Assembly: GCA_046297495.1 (NCBI GenBank)
Contig: JBKBIP010000008.1
Coordinates: 124,001-188,000 of the forward strand
DNA from: JBKBIP01 sp046297495
Lineage (GTDB): Bacteria > Planctomycetota > Planctomycetia > Gemmatales > Gemmataceae
Reading direction: 5' to 3'
DNA length: 64,000 nucleotides
Of the stretch, positions 8,312 through 17,597 are shown one piece after another (position 1 is the stretch's first letter; each line of letters starts with the position of its first letter). The notes under the pieces are model-generated. The model was not told the DNA's origin and made no database searches. It saw nothing but the letters and a program-made list of their open reading frames with translations. A program made the translations under genes and the position numbers.

Positions 8312-9715
8312 TCACGGCGCCGATGCGGGCGCCTTCTCCAACCCCAAGGCATGGGCGAGGAGTTGGTGAACCGCCGTCATCGGCAACACGTCCACCGAGG
8401 GGGAAACATCATCACCGATCAGGAGGGGCCGATCGGCATCCGAAACAGCCGGCACGCCATGACTGCCGCGCACCAAACTAGGATCGAGAGGGACAACATC
8501 GAACAGGGTGCGCCATCCCAACTTCTTTTGCGCGAGTCGCAGCAGCATCCGTCCTTGTGGCCAGCGGAGACGGGGATCGAAAAATAACTCACAAGGATCA
8601 TACCCCGGTTTTCGATGAATATCAACCGTGCGCGCGAAATCGGGAGCTTGATCATCGTTCAGCCAGTAGGGATACGCGAACCAGGAATCCGCCGCCGCCA
8701 AGGCGATCAGGTCGCCGGCGCGGGGATGATTCAGCCCCAGGGCGGCCCGTTCCTCGCCCCACGCCACGCGCGCCACGCCCGGTTGTTCGGCCAACAGCTG
8801 CCGCACATTCGCTTGATCCGCGCTTTGATCCACATAGATATGGGCGACTTGATGATCGCACACAGCGAAGGCCCGGCTGTTGAAGAGATCGACATGCTCG
8901 CCGAATGGTCCCGGACGAACAGTCAGCAACTGATGGTGCCGCAACAGACGATTGAGCGTCACGGCCCGCCGCACGGCCATCAGCCCGTACTCGCTGACGA
9001 TCCAGACGCGCGCGCCGATACGCCGCGCCGCATCGAGCACGGGAGTACACGCTTCGTCGAGTTCTCGTAGCAACCGTTGTTCCACGTCGGCGACCGGCCC
9101 GAACCGCTGCAAATCGTAGTCCAGATGGGGCAGATATACGAGTGTCAAATCCGGGCGTTCGTCCCGCAGCATCACGGCGGCGCATTGCGCGATCCATTGG
9201 GTGCAGGGCAAACCGGCTTTCGGCCCCCAGAAGGTGAAGAACGGAAAAGGGCCGAGTTGCCGTTCCAGGCGTTCGGTCAGCCCCGCTGGCGTGCCTGTGA
9301 TGCCCAATCGCTTGTCCCCATCGGCGCCGTAGTAGGGCTTGGGCGTGACACTGTAATCGACCGCCGCCCCTTGATTGAACCACCAAAACAGCTGGGCGCA
9401 GCGGAAGGAACGGCCCTGTTGGCGGGCCAGCCGCCGAGCGGTTTGATAAATCGGCTCCGCTTGCAACAGCCGGTTTGACTGCAACCAAAAACGAACCTCG
9501 CCGGTTTCACGCCACAGCCAGCCGTTGCCGACAATGCCATGCCCTTGCGGTGGTTGGCCCGTCAGGATGGTGGCTTGAGCGCTGCATGTCACCGCTGGCA
9601 CCACCTCGCGCAGCGACACGCACCAACCCGCTTGGGCCAAGGCGTGCAACTGCGGGGCCAACGGCAACAAACGCCGCGTCAAACCGACGGCATTGATGAG
9701 AACAAGAGGAGTCAT
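8312..9715 (-). CDS. Alkaline phosphatase superfamily phosphodiesterase/nucleotide pyrophosphatase
   Basis: A 467-residue member of the type I phosphodiesterase/nucleotide pyrophosphatase group. The N-terminus LVLINAVGLT supplies the first metal-site strand. VPAVTCSAQATILTG carries the nucleophilic Thr of this family, followed by GHGIVGNG. LPHLDYDLQRFG, SEYGL and RGSHG near the C-terminus are further metal-site regions. It has no signal peptide, so a cytoplasmic role is likely. The natural substrate is not inferable. The ATG at 9715 is chosen because the in-frame sequence further upstream runs through the intergenic palindrome at 9780 into the next gene. Confidence 0.85.
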   Translation of the reverse strand: MTPLVLINAVGLTRRLLPLAPQLHALAQAGWCVSLREVVPAVTCSAQATILTGQPPQGHGIVGNGWLWRETGEVRFWLQSNRLLQAEPIYQTARRLARQQGRSFRCAQLFWWFNQGAAVDYSVTPKPYYGADGDKRLGITGTPAGLTERLERQLGPFPFFTFWGPKAGLPCTQWIAQCAAVMLRDERPDLTLVYLPHLDYDLQRFGPVADVEQRLLRELDEACTPVLDAARRIGARVWIVSEYGLMAVRRAVTLNRLLRHHQLLTVRPGPFGEHVDLFNSRAFAVCDHQVAHIYVDQSADQANVRQLLAEQPGVARVAWGEERAALGLNHPRAGDLIALAAADSWFAYPYWLNDDQAPDFARTVDIHRKPGYDPCELFFDPRLRWPQGRMLLRLAQKKLGWRTLFDVVPLDPSLVRGSHGVPAVSDADRPLLIGDDVSPSVDVLPMTAVHQLLAHALGLEKAPASAP

Positions 9716-9779
9716 GGCGGATGGGGCTGGAGAAATTATCCGACGAGCCGATCTTCCGGTATCACGTTTTGATGATGAG

Positions 9780-9823
9780 GATTCATCGATTCGCGCTTCG
9801 CAGCCGGCGCGAACCGATGAATC
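9780..9823. repeat. GATTCATCG palindrome, copy 1
   Basis: GATTCATCG (9780-9788) and CGATGAATC (9815-9823) flank a GCGC-rich centre, forming a hairpin between two genes on the minus strand. This is the cleanest member of a family seen at eight places in the window. Confidence 0.75.
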
Positions 9824-9842
9824 ATGCGCGTCCCTTTTCCGC

Positions 9843-11030
9843 TCACCGTTGCCGTGTGAACATAAACACCCCTTTCTTGTTGGCGACGACGATGTCTGGC
9901 AGCTTGTCGCCCGTGACATCAGTGACGACGAATTGCGTACCGATGCCGGAGTCATCGTCGATTTGATGGGGGATGAAGCGAGTGAGGCCATCCTTGTCTT
10001 TCTTGGCTTCGAACCAGTAGAGCACGGCGGGATCGTTGGGATTGATGTCCCCCTTGGGACCATGTGCCCACCAGCGCTTGCCAGTTACCAGGTCCTTCAA
10101 CCCATCGCCGTTAATGTCCACGAAGTGCAAGGCGTGGGACTGCGAGAAGCGGTTGTCAAATAAATCCTGCTTCACGAATGTGGGATGCTCCTTGCCCGGT
10201 CGTTGCAGGTAAGCCCACAGTCCAATACGGTGGGCCGAACTACTGATCACATCTGGTTTGCCGTCCCCGTCCACGTCGTAGGCGTACATGTCGGCGCAGG
10301 CGTCGCCGAGATTGGCGGGATGGAAGGTCCACGGTTGGTCGCTCACCTGGGCCGGCTGCTCCCACCAACCCGCCGGCACAATGACATCTAATCGCCCATC
10401 ACCGTTCACGTCGCCGGCCCCCAAGCCGTGCGCGAAGCGGTCGGTGCCGGGGATTTTGTGCTCCTGCGTGCTTTTCTCACTGATGGGGTGCAGTTCCCAC
10501 GGTTGCGTCGGGTCCTTGCCCGGAGCGAACCAGGCCATCTGTCCCTCCGGCTGCGTGGCCATGATCAACACGCGCTGCCCCGTGCCAAATAGATCGAGGT
10601 ATTGCGGCGTCTCGTTGCAGGCGCTGTGCCACAAGACATGCTCTTTCCAAAGCGTGGCTTGCCCTTTGGGATTCTCATACCAGTGACAAGGCTTGCCGGG
10701 AAAGCCAATGACGATGAGATCCGGGTAGCCGTCCTTGTTGATGTCGTCGGCGAAGCAGGCGAAACTTTCACTGTATCCCTTCGAGCCGTCGCCGTAGTCG
10801 CCGACTTTACGGATCGGGTGCATCTTCCAATCGGGGGCCTCGTACCAAACATCCCCGACCAGTATATCCATCAAGCCATTGCGGTTGACATCGGCGACGG
10901 CCACCCCCTCGGAGCGGAAGGTCTTGTCCACGACCGTTTTCTTCCAGCGAATCGGCGTCGCCTCATCGGCCCCCACGGCCAGCACCGATCCCAACCATAG
11001 CACCGTCGCCCAAACAATGCGAACATTCAT
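9843..11030 (-). CDS. Secreted VCBS/FG-GAP repeat protein
   Basis: A 395-residue protein with a signal peptide (hydrophobic residues about 3-20, cleavage after VGA) and at least five Asp-rich repeats (DVNRNGLMDILVGD, DINKDGYPDLIVIG, DVNGDGRLDVIVP, DVDGDGKPDVISS, DINGDGLKDLVTG, DVTGDKLPDIVVA). The pattern predicts a seven-bladed Ca-binding propeller without extra domains. Proteins like this are numerous in planctomycetes, and the function of most is unknown. It is transcribed towards the phosphodiesterase gene with the palindrome at 9780 between them. Confidence 0.88.
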   Translation of the reverse strand: MNVRIVWATVLWLGSVLAVGADEATPIRWKKTVVDKTFRSEGVAVADVNRNGLMDILVGDVWYEAPDWKMHPIRKVGDYGDGSKGYSESFACFADDINKDGYPDLIVIGFPGKPCHWYENPKGQATLWKEHVLWHSACNETPQYLDLFGTGQRVLIMATQPEGQMAWFAPGKDPTQPWELHPISEKSTQEHKIPGTDRFAHGLGAGDVNGDGRLDVIVPAGWWEQPAQVSDQPWTFHPANLGDACADMYAYDVDGDGKPDVISSSAHRIGLWAYLQRPGKEHPTFVKQDLFDNRFSQSHALHFVDINGDGLKDLVTGKRWWAHGPKGDINPNDPAVLYWFEAKKDKDGLTRFIPHQIDDDSGIGTQFVVTDVTGDKLPDIVVANKKGVFMFTRQR

Positions 11031-11555
11031 CGCCAGTCCTCATGATGTTGAGATGCAAAGAGGTTGTAAACGTATCGCGCTGATTATCGGCGGAAGTGCG
11101 GGGGAGTGCAATGGCGGAGGTGAGATTCTTCAAGCGTAAGAGACTGCCATTTTGACTGTTTCATTGTTCCATTCCACCCTACCCATCCTTTTCGGAAGGA
11201 TTTGGCTAATCCTGGAATGAAATGGGGCCGGCCGCCATTCACGCTCTAGCTCTGAGCCGCCTGAGGTCACACTCCCACCAGTCCCTGCTGGGCGGTGCTG
11301 GCTTGGATGGTTCCGTTTTTTTCTGGCGAGCGGCGGGATGCGTGACATGCTCTTGATAAGCCATCGTGCCGCCAGCAACGGCCATCGCCCAGTCTGGCCT
11401 GCGATAGCGCCGTGGCGAACGGCTCACATGGCCTTGATTCGTTTGGGAAAGCTGGACTATCTTATTGGTCATATCGTGTCGGTTCGGGCGCCAAGTTGCA
11501 AGTTCGCGCGTCCAGTTTTCAGCGGAACGGCCATCGGGTTCTGGAGGAATCAATC
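11031..11555. other. Intergenic stretch between divergent genes
   Basis: About 525 bases separate the VCBS gene (minus) from the HtrA-like gene (plus). I see no convincing gene. A nested palindrome lies at about 11167-11217 (CATTCCA/TGGAATG enclosing ATCCTT/AAGGAT). GGAGG at 11543-11547 is the ribosome-binding site of the protease gene. The rest presumably holds the two divergent promoters. Confidence 0.5.
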
Positions 11556-12719
11556 ATGCGTGCCGTGTCGTATCTTCTCGTTGCCGGGGCCACGGCGGCG
11601 GCGACTTATGGAATGACGCATATATGGCAACAGATGTCCGCCGCCCCACCCGTGGCGCTCCCGGCGCCGGCGGCGCCAGGGACGACGCCGGAAGCGGCCG
11701 CGCCCCCCGCGGCGCCGCTCGTTCCCCTGGATGAGCTGGACGTCTCGCCGCAGGAACAGATCAACATCCGCGTGTATCAGGAAGCCAATCGCGGCGTCGT
11801 CCACATCACCACCCGCAGCGTCCATCTCGACGATTTCTTCCTCTTGACCGGACCACGCGAAGGGTCCGGCTCCGGCTGCGTGCTGGACGACAAAGGACAT
11901 ATCCTCACCAATTATCATGTCGTGGAAGATTCCCGACAAATAATTGTCACATTATTCGACGGCAACACCTACCAGGCCCGGCTCATTGGCTCCGATCCGA
12001 ACAACGATTTGGCGGTGCTCCACATCGACGCCCCCGCGGACAAGCTCCATCCCCTCCGCTGGGGGGATTCGTCGCGGCTGCTGGTCGGCATGTACGTGTA
12101 TGCCATCGGTAATCCCTTTGGTTTGGATCGCACCTTGACCACCGGCATCATCAGCAGTCTGAACCGTTCGCTGCGTACCGACAACAACCGCATGATTCGC
12201 GGCGTCATCCAAACCGACGCGGCCATCAATCCCGGCAATTCCGGCGGGCCGTTGCTCAACGCGAAGGGAGAGATCATCGGCGTGACCACGGCCATCGTGG
12301 GGCGGGCCGAGCAAAGCTCTGGCATCGGCTTAGCTGTTCCCGCCAACACGGCGCGCCGCGTTATCGAAGAGCTGATCCGCTTTGGCCGGATCATTCGTCC
12401 CGACTGCGGCATCTTCAGCGTGATTGAAGTCGAGGAAGGGTTGCTCATCGCCCGGTTGACGCCCGATGGGCCAGCCGAGCGCGCCGGTTTGCGCGGCCCG
12501 GAAATGCGCCTGGTGCGGCGCGGCGGCTTCATCTATCGCATTGTGGATCGTTCCAAGGCCGACCTGATCGTGGCTGTGGACAAGAAGCCCGTGCGCTCAC
12601 TCGATGACCTCCTGAGTCATGTGGAGAGCAAGAAGCCCGGCGACGTGGTGACGATGACGATCCGGCGTGAGAATCGACAGCTCGACGTGCCGCTCAAACT
12701 GGAAGAGTCGGACGAATAA
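11556..12719 (+). CDS. HtrA/Deg-like trypsin-fold serine protease with PDZ domain
   Basis: A 387-residue envelope protease. An N-terminal hydrophobic segment (about residues 5-20) acts as signal or anchor, and an Ala/Pro linker runs to about 58. The S1C domain shows the full triad: His121 (TNYHVVED), Asp151 (NNDLAVLHI) and Ser229 (GNSGGPL). A single PDZ domain follows (about 290-387), with the loop between its strands containing a GGFIYRIVDRSKADL insertion. GGAGG eight bases before the ATG fixes the start. The role is likely periplasmic protein quality control. It is followed on the same strand by FHA and MutY genes, but with 356 bases before FHA. Confidence 0.93.
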   Translation: MRAVSYLLVAGATAAATYGMTHIWQQMSAAPPVALPAPAAPGTTPEAAAPPAAPLVPLDELDVSPQEQINIRVYQEANRGVVHITTRSVHLDDFFLLTGPREGSGSGCVLDDKGHILTNYHVVEDSRQIIVTLFDGNTYQARLIGSDPNNDLAVLHIDAPADKLHPLRWGDSSRLLVGMYVYAIGNPFGLDRTLTTGIISSLNRSLRTDNNRMIRGVIQTDAAINPGNSGGPLLNAKGEIIGVTTAIVGRAEQSSGIGLAVPANTARRVIEELIRFGRIIRPDCGIFSVIEVEEGLLIARLTPDGPAERAGLRGPEMRLVRRGGFIYRIVDRSKADLIVAVDKKPVRSLDDLLSHVESKKPGDVVTMTIRRENRQLDVPLKLEESDE

Positions 12720-12792
12720 GGAAAGAACTACCAGTATTAGGCGTCGCGGCGCCAAAAAATGTGTGTTTCTCCTTGAATTGCCAGGTTTTCGG

Positions 12793-12822
12793 TTGCTAAC
12801 CGCCACGCGCGCGTATTACAAT
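12793..12822 (+). promoter_or_regulatory. Candidate sigma70-like promoter for the FHA gene
   Basis: TTGCTA and TACAAT are separated by 18 bases in the 356-base gap (12720-13075) before the FHA gene. The gap otherwise shows no gene. Planctomycete promoters are poorly defined, so this is a consensus match only; it would give a 5' leader of roughly 245 bases. Confidence 0.35.
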
Positions 12823-13075
12823 AGCAGTGTTAAGAGTGTTGGATGAACGAAATTTCTCCAATCCCGTGCACTCGCCCCTCCACGCATAGCCAAGACATAT
12901 GTATTCCTATCTACGGATTTGGCAGCCCGTTTGCACGGGGGATTGGAGGACGACATCCAACGGCACCGAACGCCCGACATTATCTTCCCCCTTCGCCGCC
13001 GAATCGAGTCATTGGGATTTTGTGGTATCAACCCACGAAGGGACAACCGTTCATAGTCAGGAGCGAGATCATTTC

Positions 13076-13699
13076 ATGAACATCAGTCTGGTGGTGGAGA
13101 AAGGGCCCCATGCGGGCAAGACGATTTCCGTCAAGGGTGAAGAATTCCTCATAGGCCGTAGTACGAAATGTCACCTTCGGCCCAATAGCGCGGCCGTAAG
13201 TAAGCGCCATTGCCTGATCCTGCTGCGTGACGGCAAAGTTTTCCTTCGGGACTTGGATAGTACCAACGGTACTTTCGTCAACAAGAAGCAAATCAAAGGG
13301 GAGATCGAGCTGCAAGATAAGGACCAGCTCACGATTGGGCCATTGGATTTGATCTTTCGTTTTCAGCTGGAAGGCACTGTCCAAGAGCCAGCGGAAGACA
13401 CTATCCAAGAGTCAAAGGAAGAACCGCTTCCCGCCGCGCCGAAATCTCGGAAACCAGTCCAAAAGGGCGGCCCAGTGGACGAGGAAGATATTGCCGAGAT
13501 GATGCTGGAATTGACCGAGGACGAGGGAGAAGACACTTCCGGCAGCACCATGATGGAGATACCGGCCTTCCTGATGAAAGAAAGCACGCGCGATCGGCAG
13601 CTGGCCAAATCCAAGGATCGGCGCGGTCAGGAAGACCCGGCGGATACCTCGGCGGCGGCCCAGGAAATCCTCGAAAAGATCACTCGCCGGCGCGGTTAG
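13076..13699 (+). CDS. FHA-domain protein
   Basis: A 207-residue cytoplasmic protein. Residues 1-95 form a forkhead-associated domain that binds phosphothreonine: GEEFLIGRSTKCHLRP with the Gly-Arg pair, then SKRHC and DLDSTNGTFVN. The rest is acidic and charged, with two similar segments (TVQEPAEDTIQE-like) and no recognisable fold, suggesting a flexible tail that partners or kinases could modify. The soluble kinase at 6.9 kb is a possible partner in principle, but they are not adjacent. The ATG at 13076 has a purine-rich AGGAGCGAG before it. Confidence 0.88.
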   Translation: MNISLVVEKGPHAGKTISVKGEEFLIGRSTKCHLRPNSAAVSKRHCLILLRDGKVFLRDLDSTNGTFVNKKQIKGEIELQDKDQLTIGPLDLIFRFQLEGTVQEPAEDTIQESKEEPLPAAPKSRKPVQKGGPVDEEDIAEMMLELTEDEGEDTSGSTMMEIPAFLMKESTRDRQLAKSKDRRGQEDPADTSAAAQEILEKITRRRG

Positions 13700-13909
13700 G
13701 AAACGCCGATCACCAACTTTCCATTGGGCTGGTGGCTTCATCAGTTCGCGTCGGATGCCGTGCGCCAACCGCTGAATCCCCGGGCAACGACATCGGGATG
13801 CGATTTCTCGACAGCTCCTGAGTGGTTTTCGCAACTTTCATATAGACAGGCTACCAGCCCACTCGTGAAGGAGATGGCACCCATTGCTTCCCAGGACCAT
13901 ACGGGGCCA

Positions 13910-15022
13910 ATGTCGGATGCTCTGACGTTGGCCCCCTCCCATTTCCGGCAAGTGCGCCGTCGTTTGCTCACCTGGTTTGATCAGGCGCGCCGCGATCTCC
14001 CTTGGCGGCGAACGCGCGATCCGTATGCCATCTGGGTCAGCGAGGTCATGCTGCAACAAACCCAGGTCGCCACGGTCATTCCCTACTTCCAGCGCTTTCT
14101 CGAAGCCTTTCCGACCGTCACCGACTTGGCCAACGCCAGCGAGCAACAGGTGCTGCGCTGGTGGGAAGGGTTGGGCTATTACCGCCGCGCCGTGAACTTG
14201 CACCGGGCGGCCCAGCGGTTGGTCGCCGAACAGGGGGGACAATGTCCCGATGATCCCGCCGTGTGGGGGGAGCTGCCCGGCGTGGGACGGTACATCTTGG
14301 GGGCGGTGTTGTCCCAAGCCTTCGAGCGCCGCTTGCCCATCGTGGAGGCCAATAGCCAGCGCGTGCTGTGCCGCTTGTTCGGTCAAGCTGGCGACCCGCG
14401 CGGCGGCCCCACACGCCGCTGGTTGTGGCGGACGGCGGAAGCCTTGCTCCCCCGCCGCCGCGTCGGCGATTTCAACCAAGCCCTCATGGAGCTGGGGGCG
14501 TTGGTCTGCACCGCTGCCCGCCCGCGCTGTGATGACTGCCCCTTGGCGTCTCTCTGTCAAGCGCGACGGCACGGTCTGCAAGATGTCATACCTGGCTCCT
14601 CGGCTCGTCCGGCGCCGGTCGAGGTGCGCGAGGCCGCCGTGGTGCCGTGCAAACAGGGGCGCGTCTTACTCGCGCGGCGGCCGGCGACCGGCCGTTGGGC
14701 CAACCTGTGGGAGTTCCCGCACGGTCCCCTCGCCGATGATGAAAGTCACGCCGCCGCCGCCCGCCGCGTGCTGCGCGATCTGACCGGCATCGACGCCGAC
14801 CTGGGCCCGGAGTTGCTCACCATCCGCCACGGCGTCACCCATCACCGCATCACTCTGGTCTGCTTCGAGGCCGATTGGCGCGGCGGCGACTTCCGTTCGA
14901 CTTTTTACACACAAGCTCTCTGGTTGCCGCCAGAGGATTTATGTCACTACCCCGTCAGTTCGCCGCAGCGCCAGTTGGCGCGCTGGCTGCTCCAAGAGAC
15001 GCGACAGCGAGGGTTGTTTTGA
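13910..15022 (+). CDS. mutY: A/G-specific adenine glycosylase MutY (Asp-to-Glu variant)
   Basis: A 370-residue base-excision repair enzyme that removes adenine paired with 8-oxoguanine. The helix-hairpin-helix GPD core is intact (LPGVGRYILGAV), as is the catalytic Glu45 (SEVMLQQTQV). The 4Fe-4S motif C-X6-C-X2-C-X5-C is present (CTAARPRCDDCPLASLC), and a Nudix-like C-terminal domain reads the 8-oxoG strand (VLLARRPATGRWANLWEFP). The position of the second catalytic Asp, normally in a DGN-type motif, reads VEANSQRV, so it is Glu146. An in-frame ATG at 13874 is possible but has its GGAG directly abutting the codon. Confidence 0.92.
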   Translation: MSDALTLAPSHFRQVRRRLLTWFDQARRDLPWRRTRDPYAIWVSEVMLQQTQVATVIPYFQRFLEAFPTVTDLANASEQQVLRWWEGLGYYRRAVNLHRAAQRLVAEQGGQCPDDPAVWGELPGVGRYILGAVLSQAFERRLPIVEANSQRVLCRLFGQAGDPRGGPTRRWLWRTAEALLPRRRVGDFNQALMELGALVCTAARPRCDDCPLASLCQARRHGLQDVIPGSSARPAPVEVREAAVVPCKQGRVLLARRPATGRWANLWEFPHGPLADDESHAAAARRVLRDLTGIDADLGPELLTIRHGVTHHRITLVCFEADWRGGDFRSTFYTQALWLPPEDLCHYPVSSPQRQLARWLLQETRQRGLF

Positions 15023-15243
15023 CAAGGGAGAGGGAGATAAGATGGGAGCGTGGGCGTGCTAGATTCATCACGCACGATCTCCCCGATGAAAAAATCTGCG
15101 GGATCGCGCCACTCGCGCGGCCCAAGTACGCCAGGAGAACGAAACTCATTTTGATCCATACGGTATTCGACAACGCTGGCTATCGCGTCAAGCCGTGAAG
15201 GGATGAAAAAACATGGGAGTTTGGGAACGAGGGAAAAACCCAA

Positions 15244-15921
15244 TCACTCCCCCCCTTCCCTATCCCACCAGACCACGTCGCGCAAATCGTTCAACAGCCG
15301 ATCGGGGTTGGCAGCGCGTAGGGCGTCCCGTGAATCGGAGCCGGTGGGGACGACCCAGACGGTCACGCCGGCGGCGCGGGCAGTTTCGATGTCCACCGTC
15401 ATGTCGCCGATGTACAATGCTTGCTCGGCGCTGACATGAAATTGAGATAAAGCAGTCCATACCATGTCCGGCGCTGGCTTGGGGCGCGCGACATCCTCTG
15501 GCCCCAGGACGGTGTCGAGGTAGGAAGCCAGCTGTAAATGCCGCAGCAGCGGACGGGTGAAAAGGGCTGGTTTATTGCTGCATACGCCAATGAGTAGATC
15601 GAGCCGTTTCAGCGCGGCCAACACGTCGCGGGCGCCGGGCAACAGCTCGGTGCCGGTGGTCATGGTGGCGGCGTAATGGGCGCGGTAGATGGGCAGGTCG
15701 GCTTGAGGATCGCCGCCGGGAACCGTGTGTTCCAGCAGGTAATCTGGCCCGCGTCCGACGAAGCGCCGCACCTCGGCCGCGGTGAGTGGGGGAAGTCGGT
15801 AGCGTTGGCGCACATGATTGACGCTGCCGGTGATGGCCGCGTAACCATCCACCAACGTGCCATCGAGATCGAACAACACCGCCCGCAAGGAGGAAGCAAA
15901 AGTACGCCAATCCGGTTTCAT
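15244..15921 (-). CDS. HAD-superfamily hydrolase, phosphoglycolate phosphatase-like
   Basis: A 225-residue HAD subfamily IA phosphatase: motif I DLDGTLVDG (nucleophile Asp19), cap helices, motif II CSNKP, motif III lysine in RPKPAPD, and motif IV GDMTVDIETA. The likely activity is hydrolysis of a small phosphate ester such as 2-phosphoglycolate; substrate is inferred. Its ATG overlaps the stop of the dehydratase gene by four bases (ATGA), so it is the last gene of a tightly coupled three-gene operon. Confidence 0.88.
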   Translation of the reverse strand: MKPDWRTFASSLRAVLFDLDGTLVDGYAAITGSVNHVRQRYRLPPLTAAEVRRFVGRGPDYLLEHTVPGGDPQADLPIYRAHYAATMTTGTELLPGARDVLAALKRLDLLIGVCSNKPALFTRPLLRHLQLASYLDTVLGPEDVARPKPAPDMVWTALSQFHVSAEQALYIGDMTVDIETARAAGVTVWVVPTGSDSRDALRAANPDRLLNDLRDVVWWDREGGE

Positions 15922-16904
15922 GGTTCGTCGTTCACCTTGCTCACGATGCGCGCCAATTCGCGCAGGTCCAAGTTGCCGCCGGAGAGGATGCCCACTACCG
16001 TCTTGCCGGCCAACTGATTCTGGAGATGGAAGAAGGCCGCCGCCAGCGCCGCGGCGCCGGCCCCTTCGGCCAGGTTATGCGTGTGCTGGAGCAACTGGCG
16101 AATCCCCCAGCGCAATTCGTCATCACGGACCAATACCATGTCATGCACATGGCGGCGCATAATGGCCAAGGTGAGATCGGCGGGCACGCGCGTGGCCATG
16201 CCCTCGGCGAAGGTCCGCGGCGTGCCGGTGGTGATCGGCAGGCCTTCGCGCCAAGAGAGGGTCACCGCCGGCGCTCCCTCGGCTTGCAAACCGATGATGC
16301 GGCAGCTAGGCCGGCGTTCGGCGGCGACCAGCGCCGTGCCGCAGATGCCGCTCCCCAAACCGACCGGCACCAGCACGACATCCGGTTCGGGCAGCTCATC
16401 AAAAATTTCCACCGCATAGCTGGCCACGCCGGCGATCAAGTCCGGCTCGTTGGCCGAATGGACGTAGCGCAGCCCCTGTTGTTGGCCCATCGCCTCGCAA
16501 TGGTCACGGGCTTCGTCGTAATCCTGACCATGCTCGACCAGCTCCGCCCCCCAGGCCCGCATGGCCGCCACCTTGTCCGGGTTGTTCTTCTCCGGCACGA
16601 CCAGCACGCAGCGGACGCCGAAGCGGCGACAAGCATATGCCAGCGATTGGCCGTGATTCCCCGTCGTGCAGCCGATGATCCCCCGCCGTTTTTGCTCGTC
16701 GCTCAGGCGCGAGACGAGGTTCAGCCCGCCGCGCACCTTGAAGGCGGTCGTCGGCGTGTGATTTTCATGTTTGAGGAAGAAGCGACAACCGAGCAGCCGA
16801 GACAAGCTGGGCCATTCGTACAACGGCGTCGGTTTGAGGTAGCGATGCACCAACGCCGTCGCCGCCGTGATGTCCGCGTAAGTGGGCCAGGTCCAGTCAG
16901 CCAT
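15918..16904 (-). CDS. PLP-dependent threonine/serine dehydratase family enzyme
   Basis: A 328-residue fold-type II PLP enzyme. TAFKVRGG holds the PLP lysine, TTGNHGQSLAYA the substrate/phosphate loop, GLGSGICG the glycine-rich PLP phosphate loop, and SGGNLD the C-terminal motif. There is no ACT regulatory domain, so it is of the catabolic or racemase-like length. The reaction could be Thr/Ser deamination or hydroxyaspartate/serine racemisation. The ATG at 16904 overlaps the upstream MBL stop by eight bases, which supports this start and translational coupling. Confidence 0.87.
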   Translation of the reverse strand: MADWTWPTYADITAATALVHRYLKPTPLYEWPSLSRLLGCRFFLKHENHTPTTAFKVRGGLNLVSRLSDEQKRRGIIGCTTGNHGQSLAYACRRFGVRCVLVVPEKNNPDKVAAMRAWGAELVEHGQDYDEARDHCEAMGQQQGLRYVHSANEPDLIAGVASYAVEIFDELPEPDVVLVPVGLGSGICGTALVAAERRPSCRIIGLQAEGAPAVTLSWREGLPITTGTPRTFAEGMATRVPADLTLAIMRRHVHDMVLVRDDELRWGIRQLLQHTHNLAEGAGAAALAAAFFHLQNQLAGKTVVGILSGGNLDLRELARIVSKVNDEP

Positions 16905-17553
16905 GCGCTTGGTCTCCCACGAAGGGGTTGAACCGCTTCTCTTGTCCAATCGTTGTCACGGGGCCATGCCCCGGATAGACCACGGTATCGGGGGGCAGGC
17001 GGAACAGCTTGTCGCGGATGCCGCGCAACAGTACAGGACCATCGCTGTTGGGGAAATCATACCGGCCAATGCTGCCGCGAAAGAGCACGTCGCCGCCAAA
17101 GACGATGGCCGGCTTTCCCCGATGCACGAACACCACATGCCCTGGCGAATGCCCCGGTATATCCAACACTTCCAACGAGATGTCCGCGTAGTCGATCACC
17201 TCCCCCTCGCGCACGGTGCGGTCGGCGGGGGGGCTGGTCAACGGCATACCAAAGGGAGCGCTCAAATTGGCGTCGGCGTCCGCGAGCAACGCCGTCTCAT
17301 TCGCGCCGATCACCAACGGGGCGGCGGGAAACGCTTCCTTCATGGCCGCGTTGCCGGCGATGTGGTCGGCGTGGCCGTGTGTGTTGAGGATCGCCGCCAG
17401 GCTCAGCCTTTTGGCGTGCAGAAATTCCAGGATCGCCTCCGGCTCCAGCCCCGGATCGATCACCAGCGCCGCCGCGTTCCCCGCACGCCAGACGATATAG
17501 CTATTCTCGGCGAAGGGCATGGAAACAATCGTATGGATGTCGATGGTGGACAT
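16897..17553 (-). CDS. MBL-fold metallohydrolase (glyoxalase II-like)
   Basis: A 218-residue metallo-beta-lactamase fold enzyme with the binuclear metal motif THGHADH, then DIPGHSPGH (His), GGDVLF (bridging Asp) and YPGHGP (last His). The short form without the HAGH C-terminal domain resembles hydroxyacylglutathione or persulfide-type hydrolases; the substrate is not decided by sequence. First gene of an operon with the dehydratase and HAD phosphatase. Confidence 0.88.
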   Translation of the reverse strand: MSTIDIHTIVSMPFAENSYIVWRAGNAAALVIDPGLEPEAILEFLHAKRLSLAAILNTHGHADHIAGNAAMKEAFPAAPLVIGANETALLADADANLSAPFGMPLTSPPADRTVREGEVIDYADISLEVLDIPGHSPGHVVFVHRGKPAIVFGGDVLFRGSIGRYDFPNSDGPVLLRGIRDKLFRLPPDTVVYPGHGPVTTIGQEKRFNPFVGDQAHG

Positions 17554-17597
17554 AGATATGTTACTCGCCTATGGCTCGCACGCTAAACGATTTTCCG

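Noticed and set aside
12843..13079. 78-codon frame before the FHA gene
   Set aside because: Pro/Thr-rich without motif or ribosome-binding site, and it overlaps the FHA start.
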